The notes under the pieces were generated by a model that saw only the letters and a program-made list of their open reading frames with translations, was not told the origin of the DNA and made no database searches. From Chitinophagaceae bacterium (GTDB lineage Bacteria; Bacteroidota; Bacteroidia; Chitinophagales; Chitinophagaceae): 58,278 bases of DNA. Made by a program: the position numbers and the translations under genes. The stretch is taken from the NCBI GenBank assembly GCA_947371755.1, contig CANBQT010000015.1:1-58278 (forward strand), in the 5' to 3' direction. Positions 19,052 through 27,884 of this stretch are shown here, one piece after another; the first letter of the stretch is position 1, and every line of letters starts with the position of its first letter.

Positions 19052-19077
19052 CCCCTCCCAAGCATGCTTGGGAGGGG
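19052..19077. repeat. perfect 26-bp palindrome, REP-like
   Basis: CCCCTCCCAAGCA followed directly by its exact reverse complement TGCTTGGGAGGGG. It sits in the 233-nt gap between the divergent S24 regulator and surE. The outer CCCCTCCC / GGGAGGGG arms recur in the palindrome cluster at 53.0 kb. There is no T tract, so it does not look like a terminator. Confidence 0.75.
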
Positions 19078-19173
19078 AAACATATATTATCACCATTCTT
19101 TACCTCATGCTGATTACGTTACTGACCATTTTTTTTGCCTTTTCACTTTTGACTTTTGACTTAACTTGCATTC

Positions 19174-19959
19174 ATGTCGAAAGCAAAGAAAATTAAAGAG
19201 CCAATCATACTGATCACAAATGATGATGGAGTAACAGCTCCAGGAATTAAAGCTTTAACTGAAGCAATGATTGGATTAGGAAAAGTATACGTAGTTGCTC
19301 CGGATAAACCCCAGAGTGGCATGGGACATGCCATTACAATTGGACATCCACTTCGTTTATCAAAAGTTCACGGTATTGAGGGTGTAGAAACATATAGTTG
19401 CAGTGGCACACCCGTTGATTGTGTGAAGTTAGCCGTAGATGTAGTGTTACATGGGAAACCAGATATCTGCATCAGTGGTGTAAATCATGGTGCTAATCAT
19501 TCGATTAATGTAATCTATTCAGGTACTATGTCTGCTGCCTTGGAAGCATCTATTGAAAGCATTCCTAGTGTTGGATTTAGTTTATTAGATTATAGTATCG
19601 AAGCAGATTTTACAGCAGCAAAGATCTATGCTAGAAAGATTGTGGAATTTGTTTTAAAGAATAAAAACCTTGACAAACATCTTTGTTTAAATGTAAACAT
19701 CCCTGCAGTAGATGCTAAAATCATCAAAGGCATTAAAGTTTGTAAACAGGCCTATGCAAAGTATGAAGAAAAATTTGACGCAAGAAAAGACCCCCATGGA
19801 AGAAGATACTTTTGGCTTACAGGAGAATTCAAAAATTTCGATAAATCAAAAGATACAGATGTATGGGCATTGAAAAATAATTATGTAAGTGTTGTTCCAG
19901 TTCAATTTGATCTTACGCATTATGAATTGAAAACTAAATTAGAAAAAAAATTAAGCTGA
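19174..19959 (+). CDS. surE: 5'/3'-nucleotidase SurE
   Basis: 261 aa, the usual length. It hydrolyses nucleoside monophosphates (and often short polyphosphate) with a divalent metal, in the cytoplasm. The N-terminal metal site ILITNDDGVTAPGI (N16, D17, D18), APDKPQSGMGHAITI, the CSGTPVDCVKLA segment and SGVNHGANHSINVIYSGTM match the family closely. A TAACTTG element ends 5 nt before the ATG and may be its -7 box. The next gene starts 2 nt after the stop. Confidence 0.96.
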   Translation: MSKAKKIKEPIILITNDDGVTAPGIKALTEAMIGLGKVYVVAPDKPQSGMGHAITIGHPLRLSKVHGIEGVETYSCSGTPVDCVKLAVDVVLHGKPDICISGVNHGANHSINVIYSGTMSAALEASIESIPSVGFSLLDYSIEADFTAAKIYARKIVEFVLKNKNLDKHLCLNVNIPAVDAKIIKGIKVCKQAYAKYEEKFDARKDPHGRRYFWLTGEFKNFDKSKDTDVWALKNNYVSVVPVQFDLTHYELKTKLEKKLS

Positions 19960-19961
19960 TA

Positions 19962-20255
19962 ATGTTAAAAAAAGACGACCTGAAACTTGGTTTAATACTG
20001 GGTTTTGTTACCCCTATCTTTGGAATGTTTGCTTACTATTTTATTCAATTCAGATTATTTACCCTGAAAGAATTTTTTACGGTCATGCTGGAACAAAAAT
20101 CATTAATGTCTGGCATTATCAGTATCTCCTTAATTGCCAATGCAGTAGTATTTACGATTTACATCAATAAACAAATAGATAAAACTGCAAGAGGCATTTT
20201 TATTGCTACATGTATTTATGCGTTAGTAGCACTGGCAGTAAAATGGTTGATCTAA
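19962..20255 (+). CDS. small three-TM membrane protein
   Basis: 97 aa, almost entirely hydrophobic: helices at about 8-30, 47-66 and 76-96, with a lysine-rich N-terminus (MLKKDDLKLG). No family recognised. It begins 2 nt after surE and ends one nucleotide before the end of the convergent GH30 gene, so the genes are packed with no terminator between them. Co-transcription with surE is likely; the role is unknown. Confidence 0.75.
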   Translation: MLKKDDLKLGLILGFVTPIFGMFAYYFIQFRLFTLKEFFTVMLEQKSLMSGIISISLIANAVVFTIYINKQIDKTARGIFIATCIYALVALAVKWLI

Positions 20256-21707
20256 TTACCAAATATAAGTTGCTACAGAACCGGCATCTAAACTAGTAGT
20301 TACCCACTTACCATTAAACTTAATATTAAAAAATTCTGCATCTGAGCCATCGTTTTCTACGAGCAGAACCATTTTCCCTGCAGGTGTTTTAAATGCTACA
20401 TTATTTAGATTACCTGATATATTACTTGCAATTCTAACAGAACCTGCGGGCGCAAATTTGGAAGCGTGTGCAATGATATAAAATGCCACATTCTTTGAAT
20501 AAGAACTCGAATTATTAACTGTGATGGCCCCTTTACATTGGGTACATCCGCCTGTAGTATGAGGTCCGAAATTTGCGTCATTTGCGAGATTCCATTCCAA
20601 AGCTACCTTACTCCAATTCAACATGGAACCAATCACTACATTTTTTACATGCCATTTTAAATCGCCCCCAAAATCGCCCGTACTTGAAGTCCATTGTTCA
20701 GTAAAATACAATCCTTTGTCAGGATGTGCTGAATGAACACTTGAAAGTGCATTAATACTTCCTCCATATAAATGAAAAGCAGACCCAGCAATATATTGTT
20801 TCGCAGCAGCATCATTTAAAATTGAAACAGGATATTCGGGCCTGTCGCAATTATGATCATAAATAATGATTTTAGTAGAAATGTTTGCAGCCTGAAAAGC
20901 TGGACCAAGATTATTCTTAATAAAATTTGCCTGATCAGTAGCAAGCATTAATAAGCTTGGATTATTAGCAGGATTTAAGGGTTCATTTTGGGGCGTGATG
21001 GCATCAATAGTAATACCCTCTGCTTTCATTGCCTGAATATATTTTACAAAATATTGAGCATATGCCGCATAATAATTGGGTTGTAAACTTCCTCCAATAG
21101 TACTATTCTTATCCTTCATCCAAACTGGTGGAGACCATGGACAGGCCATGATTTTAATATGGGGATTTATTAAAAGAATTTCTTTTAATAGCGGGATTAA
21201 ATAATCTTTGTCGGGCGAAAGACTAAAATTCGCAAGTGCTACATCGGTTTGACCAACAGGCATATCATCATAAGAAAAAGTATTCGCATTTAAATCAGAT
21301 GCGCCCAAACTAATTCTCAAATAATTTACGCCAATCCCATTATCAGCAGTCCCGAAAATCTCTTGTAACAATTGAGCTTTAGCAGAGGCATTCAAACTAC
21401 TTATTACCTGTGCACTGCCACCCGTTAAAGTATATCCGAACCCTTCAATAGTTTGTACAGTTTGAGAATCATCTACTTCAATGGTTTGATTAGAGTTCTT
21501 AATAGCATCAAAATGCAACACCACATTCTGTTTTTCTAAGCGAACCGATTGATCTGATTTAGTAAGCCAAAAATCCATATCATTCGAAAGCGTAACAGGC
21601 GGCAAGGGTGCTGGCGCGATGGGAGCCGTTCCAGATTTTGGGGAACAATTAAAAACAAAACTGATTAATGCTAAAAAAAAGAAATTCATGCGTTTGCGAT
21701 TATTCAT
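20256..21707 (-). CDS. GH30-family glycoside hydrolase, lipoprotein
   Basis: 483 aa, surface- or periplasm-anchored retaining glycosidase. Signal peptide with lipobox-like FNCS. The (beta/alpha)8 core shows the acid/base Glu in ITPQNEPLNPANN and the nucleophile Glu in GLYFTEQWTSSTG, typical of GH30 (glucosylceramidase / beta-1,6-glucanase / xylosidase group). The C-terminal beta-domain ends VEN..FNIKFNGKWVTTSLDAGSVATYIW, as in GH30. Last gene of the furanoside operon, 58 nt after the transporter. Exact specificity unknown. Confidence 0.88.
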   Translation of the reverse strand: MNNRKRMNFFFLALISFVFNCSPKSGTAPIAPAPLPPVTLSNDMDFWLTKSDQSVRLEKQNVVLHFDAIKNSNQTIEVDDSQTVQTIEGFGYTLTGGSAQVISSLNASAKAQLLQEIFGTADNGIGVNYLRISLGASDLNANTFSYDDMPVGQTDVALANFSLSPDKDYLIPLLKEILLINPHIKIMACPWSPPVWMKDKNSTIGGSLQPNYYAAYAQYFVKYIQAMKAEGITIDAITPQNEPLNPANNPSLLMLATDQANFIKNNLGPAFQAANISTKIIIYDHNCDRPEYPVSILNDAAAKQYIAGSAFHLYGGSINALSSVHSAHPDKGLYFTEQWTSSTGDFGGDLKWHVKNVVIGSMLNWSKVALEWNLANDANFGPHTTGGCTQCKGAITVNNSSSYSKNVAFYIIAHASKFAPAGSVRIASNISGNLNNVAFKTPAGKMVLLVENDGSDAEFFNIKFNGKWVTTSLDAGSVATYIW

Positions 21708-21765
21708 TTTAAACTATTGGATTGCGCTGTAATATTAATTAAGCCGCTATAAAATTGAAAGTCTA

Positions 21766-22764
21766 CTATTTTGAACCGATGATCAAAGCCAAACCGATAA
21801 TGTATAATAACAACATAATATTTAACATCGATTTAGTGTCTTTGTTTGCCTTATCAAATTCCCTCCATACAAAGATACCCCAGATTGCAGCCACCACAGT
21901 AGCTCCTTGTCCTAGTCCATAAGAAACAGCCGGGCCTGCTTTACCTGATGCTATGATATTTAAAGACATTCCTACACACCATATAGCACCCCCGAGAATT
22001 CCCACAAGGTGATCTTTCATTTTACCTGAAAAATAACTACTGATCTTAATAGGTTCACCTGCAAAAGGGCGCCACATTTGTAATCCGTTAAATATAAAAC
22101 TACTTGCCACTACACCAATTGCAAAAAATACCAATGCTGTGTATGGTGTTAGCTTCCCGGGCTCAGGTGTATTAAAACTATGTACCATTGAATCGGCAAC
22201 ATATTTATAAAATAAGCCCATTAAGCAACCACTAACCACAGATAAGATCAATCCCTTTTGAGAGACTTTAGTAGTATCGCTGGATTGCATTTTTTGATAA
22301 GCTCGTGCATTTAATATAATCGCAACAACAATTAATGCCACTCCAGAAAAAATCAATCCCGGATTTCCTTGAGGATTACCCAGATAATTGATAACTACAC
22401 CGAGCACTAAAGCAATACCTATACCAACAGGAAATGCCACAGACATTCCTGCAATACCAATTGCAGCTACTAATAAAATATTAGCAAGATTAAAAACAAC
22501 ACCTCCAATGATGGCTGATTGTAAATTCGCATTATCTGCCTGATGTAAATCGTTCAAGAATGCTCTCCCTTCAGTACCATTGCTTCCTAGGGTGAAAGCT
22601 AATATGATGGTTGTTATCAATATTCCTAATCCATAATCCCAATAAAGCAACTCAAAACGCCATTCCTTGCTTGTAAGTTTTGTGGTATTGGCCCAGGAGC
22701 CCCAACATAACATAGTTACCACACAAAGCATAATTGCTACACCGTAATTTTCTACTATAAACAT
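21766..22764 (-). CDS. GRP/RhaT-type sugar transporter (drug/metabolite superfamily)
   Basis: 332 aa with about ten membrane helices and the opening MFIVENYGVAIMLCVVTMLCWGSWANTTKL, typical of the GRP sugar-uptake family (RbsU/GlcU) and related to RhaT. These import monosaccharides, for example ribose, glucose or rhamnose, with a proton. Ribose fits best here because a ribokinase lies two genes upstream in the operon. It sits between the ADP-ribosylglycohydrolase-fold gene (20-nt gap) and GH30 (58-nt gap). Substrate not proven. Confidence 0.8.
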   Translation of the reverse strand: MFIVENYGVAIMLCVVTMLCWGSWANTTKLTSKEWRFELLYWDYGLGILITTIILAFTLGSNGTEGRAFLNDLHQADNANLQSAIIGGVVFNLANILLVAAIGIAGMSVAFPVGIGIALVLGVVINYLGNPQGNPGLIFSGVALIVVAIILNARAYQKMQSSDTTKVSQKGLILSVVSGCLMGLFYKYVADSMVHSFNTPEPGKLTPYTALVFFAIGVVASSFIFNGLQMWRPFAGEPIKISSYFSGKMKDHLVGILGGAIWCVGMSLNIIASGKAGPAVSYGLGQGATVVAAIWGIFVWREFDKANKDTKSMLNIMLLLYIIGLALIIGSK

Positions 22765-22784
22765 GGGTTAGATTTTAGGAGTAA

Positions 22785-24320
22785 TTATTTATTTGAAAAT
22801 ACAATCAGGTCTTTCAATTGCAAACTTGCAATCTTATCAGGATTTAAAATTTTAATTTTCACAGTATGCTTCCCCTCAGACAATTCAAAATTTGAATACA
22901 ATTCATTTCTCCTTAATCTGAAATTATAAGGCATTTTAAATTGTTCCTTTTTACCATCTATATCCATTTCAATATTGAATGCATAATTGGTAGTTGTACC
23001 CCATTCGTTCGACATAGTTGAATGAATTACCAACCCATTTCCTTCAAACTCAAATTGGAAATTATCTTTCACCTCATCACTATTCCATCCCAAAGATCTA
23101 CGCAGAACAGGATGCATTCCCGGAAATGATTCTTCATAAGCTACAGGTTTTGGTTGCTGATATACAATGTTGATTTTATCTCCATTGATACTACCACCAT
23201 TTCTTTGAAGCATTTGTGTGGCATGTTTATATCCTAACTCATACATCCGATTTAAAGAAATGTTGGTATAAACAAAATTACGATCTGCCACTACCTTTAA
23301 ATTGTTTTTCCAATAATCAGGTATCTTATCAAATCCTAACAAAGCACCAAGAATTCCTCCGGCAGTGGAAGGATTGCAATCGGCATCCTGTCCACAACGT
23401 GTTGCAATCTCCACAGTTTTACTAAAGTCTCCCTGTCCATACAATAAACCCATCAAAACATAAGCACTATTCACTCTGGCACTAATATCAAATGGCATAA
23501 ATACCCCCTCAGGGCAAGCTATATCCTCTGTCCATTTTCTTTGAATTTCAAACCATGATTTTTTCCAATCATTAGGATATTGTTTGTGCCAGTTAATAAC
23601 ATCTTGCATACACGCGCGATATTTACTCTTAACTGGAATAGATTTCAAAGCTTCTGAAACAACGAAGTTGATATCATTACTCACAAAAGCCAAACTATAC
23701 ATATTAGCTACATACACTCCCCCATAATAACCTTCCCCATAATTCATGATATGGCCCACTTTATCACAAAGTTTAGAAGCCGTATTTCCCATGCCTGGAT
23801 GCATTAATCCAGCGAAATCAGATTCAATTTGAAAGTCGATATCATCTGCATGAGGATTATTTTTCCAGAAACCTGAAGCCGGTGCTTTCATCCCGTTCAA
23901 AATATTGTAACGCCCTGTTTGGTTGGCGTGCCACAAAGGATAAGCCGCATTTGCAAAAGCGCTTGCAAAAGAATCAACTGGAGCATCTACTCCATATTTT
24001 TCTATTACATCAACAAAACTTAAGTCCATATAAATATCATCATACAACCCGGGCTCAAGATCAAAATACCTTTTTACTTGTCCTTCAGGCCAGGAAATTT
24101 TTTGATAATCATTAATGAGTGTTCCTAAATAATGAAACTCATAAGGACCTCCATAAGTAACACCAATTGTTTGACCAGCCCATCCCCCTTTAATTTTATC
24201 CTGTAAACTGGCTTTTGAAATGCTGATGATTTGTTTGTCTACCAATACATTTTGTTTTGTCATTTGTGCAGAAGATGACAAGGAGATCAAGCAAATAATA
24301 TAGAAAAGATATTTTTTCAT
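22785..24320 (-). CDS. exported ADP-ribosylglycohydrolase-fold (DraG-like) protein
   Basis: 511 aa. A signal peptide (MKKYLFYIICLISLSSSAQ) places it outside the cytoplasm, unlike DraG enzymes that act on protein ADP-ribose. Metal-site motifs of the family are present: AGQTIGVTYGG near the N-terminus, YDDIYMDLSFVDV (DDxxMD) and CGQDADCNPSTAGGILGALLGF, which supply the binuclear-metal Asp residues. About 110 C-terminal residues form an extra beta-rich domain (VHSTMSNEWGTTTNYAFNIEMDID..KHTVKIKILNPD). The Bacteroides rus ribose locus also encodes such a protein (recalled, not checked). A role in cleaving ribosyl linkages is inferred. Confidence 0.85.
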   Translation of the reverse strand: MKKYLFYIICLISLSSSAQMTKQNVLVDKQIISISKASLQDKIKGGWAGQTIGVTYGGPYEFHYLGTLINDYQKISWPEGQVKRYFDLEPGLYDDIYMDLSFVDVIEKYGVDAPVDSFASAFANAAYPLWHANQTGRYNILNGMKAPASGFWKNNPHADDIDFQIESDFAGLMHPGMGNTASKLCDKVGHIMNYGEGYYGGVYVANMYSLAFVSNDINFVVSEALKSIPVKSKYRACMQDVINWHKQYPNDWKKSWFEIQRKWTEDIACPEGVFMPFDISARVNSAYVLMGLLYGQGDFSKTVEIATRCGQDADCNPSTAGGILGALLGFDKIPDYWKNNLKVVADRNFVYTNISLNRMYELGYKHATQMLQRNGGSINGDKINIVYQQPKPVAYEESFPGMHPVLRRSLGWNSDEVKDNFQFEFEGNGLVIHSTMSNEWGTTTNYAFNIEMDIDGKKEQFKMPYNFRLRRNELYSNFELSEGKHTVKIKILNPDKIASLQLKDLIVFSNK

Positions 24321-24329
24321 AAAAGAATT

Positions 24330-25229
24330 TTAAAGATTTATTTCATTTCTAAATGGAACGGATGATTGTGCTCCCAATCTGGTTACTGATAAAGATGCCG
24401 CTGCAATAGCAAATCGGATAGCATCCTCCCAATCTTTTCCTTCTGACAAGGCAACTGTTAATGCACCGCAAAAAGTATCTCCGGCTGCAGTAGTATCAAT
24501 TGCTGTAACAATAGGAGCTGGTATCAATAATTCTTTGAAGGAAGACTTGAAATAAGCCCCCTGTTTCCCAAGTGTAATGATCACGTGGCTCACTCCTTTT
24601 TGTAATAATACATCTGCGGCTTTAGAAGCTGTTTCCAGATCTGTAACCGTTATACCTGTAAGAATACTTGCTTCAGATTCATTAGGCACGATTAAAAACA
24701 ATCCTTCCAGAATTGTATTGCTTAACTGTTGTGCTGGGGCAGGATTCAGTATCACATGAATCCCATTCTTTCTTGCAGTATTTATCACTGCAGCTATTGT
24801 TTCGATAGGAGTTTCTAATTGCATCAAAATAAATGCTGTGTCGGTTAGTTCAGCAATGGAACTAACATCATCCACACTCAATTTTGCATTTGCACCAGAT
24901 GCTACTACAATACTATTTTCACCTTCTGCATTTACTATGATTAAAGCAGTTCCGGAAGGTGCTGTTTCATCAATGAAAACATGACTGGTATCAATCTGCT
25001 CATTGGTTAATCCATCCAAAGTTTGCTTTCCAAAAATATCATTCCCAACTTTTGCAACGAATGCTACTTTACCTCCCAACCTTGCCGCAGCAACAGCTTG
25101 ATTAGCGCCTTTTCCACCAGCGTTCATAAAAAAGTCACCCCCCAATCGGGTTTCACCAGGCAAAGGATGCTTATCTATTTTCACAACCATGTCTGTATTG
25201 GCACTTCCAACTACAATAATTTTTTTCAT
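24330..25229 (-). CDS. rbsK: ribokinase (PfkB family)
   Basis: 299 aa from ATG 25229 (MKKIIVVGSANTDMVV), 1 nt after the GH127 stop codon; an in-frame TTG at 25238 would overlap it. PfkB signature 1 GGKGANQAVAAARLGG and signature 2 DTTAAGDTFCGAL (catalytic Asp in AGD) are intact, and the ANTDMVVKIDKHPLPGET opening is typical of RbsK. It phosphorylates D-ribose to ribose-5-phosphate for the pentose phosphate pathway. It is the only cytoplasmic enzyme of the operon and identifies ribose as the likely end product. Confidence 0.93.
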   Translation of the reverse strand: MKKIIVVGSANTDMVVKIDKHPLPGETRLGGDFFMNAGGKGANQAVAAARLGGKVAFVAKVGNDIFGKQTLDGLTNEQIDTSHVFIDETAPSGTALIIVNAEGENSIVVASGANAKLSVDDVSSIAELTDTAFILMQLETPIETIAAVINTARKNGIHVILNPAPAQQLSNTILEGLFLIVPNESEASILTGITVTDLETASKAADVLLQKGVSHVIITLGKQGAYFKSSFKELLIPAPIVTAIDTTAAGDTFCGALTVALSEGKDWEDAIRFAIAAASLSVTRLGAQSSVPFRNEINL

Positions 25230-25230
25230 A

Positions 25231-27864
25231 TTATTCAATGGGTTTTATAGGCATCCAAACTTTTAATGAGGCCCCAGTCTGTCCTGCATCTGCAAAAGGA
25301 ACTAGTACCAATTGATTTTTATGATCCAATAAATAAGAATAAGCTTGCTTACCGATCCATTGTTTTGGCAATAATGCTGAGCAGTTTTTTCCAGCAGGGT
25401 TATAATTCCACAAACTTTGTTTCAATTCATTAGAACCTGAGTTAATTAAGCTCTGATTTAAAGATTCATCCAGTGCTAATATTTGGGGACCTCTTTGAAA
25501 TGCAGTTTTACCAGGATAACTGTTCCCGCCTGTAATTTCTTGCAGCGGAATATCAAAACTGATTTTAATTTTTTCTCCTGATTTCCAAATGCGTTTTATG
25601 ACTATAAAATTATTAGACACCTTTTTAAATTCTTCAGCACCTATTTTTAATACAAAAGAAGAACACCAACTTGGCACTCTAAAGGAAATCGGGATTGAAT
25701 CCTTATTTGACGAAGTATTAACGGTAGCAATTAAGTTGCCTGATTCTGGAAAATTACTTTCAATATTGAGTAAGAAATCTATTTTCTTTTTTGTAGATGT
25801 TCTATAAGAATTGATATATACTCCTGGTTCATACATTAACATGGTAGGAACGTCTTTCAAATTGCCATAAATAAAATAAGGAATCATCGCTATTCCCCGA
25901 GGCACACTGGATGTACAACAAGTAATCTCACAGTTATAGGGTTTAGCATCCATTAAAGAAGTATAATAACTCACACAACCGGTTGCTGGATTTTCTGCTG
26001 CCAATAAATGATTGTAAACAGATCTTTCTATCTGTTCCATATACTTTATATCTCCAGTAATTGAGAACAGATCATGATTCAGTTGTATCCAGGTTGTTGT
26101 AACACATCCTTCCCCCATATTATCATTTTTACCAGCAGGTAACACATGATCATCTTGAAAGAATTCACGTGAGCTTGTTGACCCAGTAATGTACAATCGA
26201 TTAGTTACGATGTCCTCCCACGCAATTAATACGGGTTTTAATAATTTTGCATCACCAGTTACTTGATACAAATTTGCAATACCTACAAAATTCGAAAGCA
26301 TTTCATAGGCTTTTGCATTCCCCACCTTTGTTACTTTTCCCGATTCCAATAATGAACTGATGATTTTCGGTCCGTTTTTTTGTTCCCATGCACCAATGAT
26401 ATAATAACAAAAATCGAGATACTTTTTATCACCCGTGTATTTATACAATTCAACCATGGGATCTAATACACTGGTAGCAGCCATCCCAACATGAGTTCCA
26501 GCTTGAATGATATCAAGCTGCCCGGGCAATTTCCCAAATGTTTTACATAATAGGTTTCCCATTTTTTTACAAGCTTCCAATGCTGGTAAATATCCTGTGG
26601 TTTTATAATAAGCAAGTAAGCCATACAAGTTGTACTTATGACTCCAGACATCCCAGCTCGTCCAATAATCTGCAGGTAAATAAGTACCTAGATATCCATC
26701 AGGCATTTGAGAACTAATTAGCTGAAGCATGATTTGATCCATCTGTATTTTCAACTTTGTATTTCCAGTATTGCGCCAAACGTTGGAAGCTGCTTCCAAA
26801 TATTTTCCTACATGTTCTCCGGCCCAGGGATGATGTCCCGGTCTTTCTAAATATCCATCTAGAATTCCTGCTTCATCCACCTTTAATAAACGTTCACTTA
26901 AATTTTGAAACATTCTATTCCCCAGGTATCCGCGCAATTGTTGTTTATTAAAATCAACTGGGTCATATAAGTCATGAATCTTGTTCTTTATAAAAGGCTT
27001 TGGGGCGGCATTCACATCCAATTGCATTTTTCTATCAACCAGATAAACATATTCATGATTTACTGTAGCATTTGTTCCATTTTCTTTTACCTGGTAAACA
27101 ATGCTAACAACTTTATGATTTGATGACTGAAAATTTGATAATGAAATTTCTTGAGCAGTACCTTGGTTAGACTCAATATGTACTTTTCTTGTTTCGAAAA
27201 AAAGTTGTTTTTTATTTTTATCCAGCACCTGATAGAGAATAGTTCCATCAAATGAATGGATCCCATGATTACTAAACTTTAGCTTTGTAATAAATCCATT
27301 ATTATTAGTGCTTAGGATCTGCTGTGAAATAGATACAAAGTCCGACCACTGAGCGGCCGCTAAATGGTAGGGGCCATCATATAAACCCATCCAACTATCC
27401 GGACTAAACGCTCTGATCGCAATTACATTTTCCTTATCCCATTGTACTTCTTTTACGGGAATAGTATATTGTCTGCTGATCTGACTTTTGGATACATAAT
27501 TCGGTGGAAAAGAACCTGTTTGTCCCAGTTGTTTCCCATTAAAAAAAGTTTGATCAATATCGTCGATTTTACCCAGAGATAATTGAACGCCATTACCCTT
27601 TTCGGCTTGTAACTTTATGCTAGATGGAATGAGCACTTTAATTCTAAACCACCCATAATTATCATTTTTATTCTCAAAATAAAAAGCCTCTCCTAATTTC
27701 TTATTTTCCCAGTCATTATCGTTAAATGTTGCACTTGCCCACGCAATATCATCCCCATATTTAAATTTGCTCTCTTTGGGAAGATTAAGTGTTTGAGCCT
27801 TACTAACTGTGAAAGTTAGTATCAACAAATAAGTCAATATTGATAAGAAATATAGGCGTTTCAT
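25231..27864 (-). CDS. GH127-type beta-L-arabinofuranosidase-like protein
   Basis: 877 aa, exported (signal peptide ending ..VSKAQ). N-terminal about 170 residues form a beta-sandwich resembling a glycoside-binding domain (WFRIKVLIPSSI..QLSLGKIDDIDQTFFNG). The rest is the (alpha/alpha)6 GH127/DUF1680 domain. The catalytic zinc site is complete in pattern: Glu585 and Cys587 in MGEGCVTT, and Cys649-Cys650 in CEITCCTSS (HypBA1-type Glu, Cys and Cys-Cys zinc site with a Cys nucleophile). Known members hydrolyse beta-L-arabinofuranosides; other furanosides are possible. It lies 20 nt after GH3 and 1 nt before rbsK. Confidence 0.87.
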   Translation of the reverse strand: MKRLYFLSILTYLLILTFTVSKAQTLNLPKESKFKYGDDIAWASATFNDNDWENKKLGEAFYFENKNDNYGWFRIKVLIPSSIKLQAEKGNGVQLSLGKIDDIDQTFFNGKQLGQTGSFPPNYVSKSQISRQYTIPVKEVQWDKENVIAIRAFSPDSWMGLYDGPYHLAAAQWSDFVSISQQILSTNNNGFITKLKFSNHGIHSFDGTILYQVLDKNKKQLFFETRKVHIESNQGTAQEISLSNFQSSNHKVVSIVYQVKENGTNATVNHEYVYLVDRKMQLDVNAAPKPFIKNKIHDLYDPVDFNKQQLRGYLGNRMFQNLSERLLKVDEAGILDGYLERPGHHPWAGEHVGKYLEAASNVWRNTGNTKLKIQMDQIMLQLISSQMPDGYLGTYLPADYWTSWDVWSHKYNLYGLLAYYKTTGYLPALEACKKMGNLLCKTFGKLPGQLDIIQAGTHVGMAATSVLDPMVELYKYTGDKKYLDFCYYIIGAWEQKNGPKIISSLLESGKVTKVGNAKAYEMLSNFVGIANLYQVTGDAKLLKPVLIAWEDIVTNRLYITGSTSSREFFQDDHVLPAGKNDNMGEGCVTTTWIQLNHDLFSITGDIKYMEQIERSVYNHLLAAENPATGCVSYYTSLMDAKPYNCEITCCTSSVPRGIAMIPYFIYGNLKDVPTMLMYEPGVYINSYRTSTKKKIDFLLNIESNFPESGNLIATVNTSSNKDSIPISFRVPSWCSSFVLKIGAEEFKKVSNNFIVIKRIWKSGEKIKISFDIPLQEITGGNSYPGKTAFQRGPQILALDESLNQSLINSGSNELKQSLWNYNPAGKNCSALLPKQWIGKQAYSYLLDHKNQLVLVPFADAGQTGASLKVWMPIKPIE

Positions 27865-27884
27865 GAATAAAGATTTTGGAATTG

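Noticed and set aside
22785..24320. ADP-ribosylation toxin-antitoxin or DraT/DraG system
   Set aside because: The protein is exported, no ADP-ribosyltransferase is nearby, and it lies inside a sugar operon.
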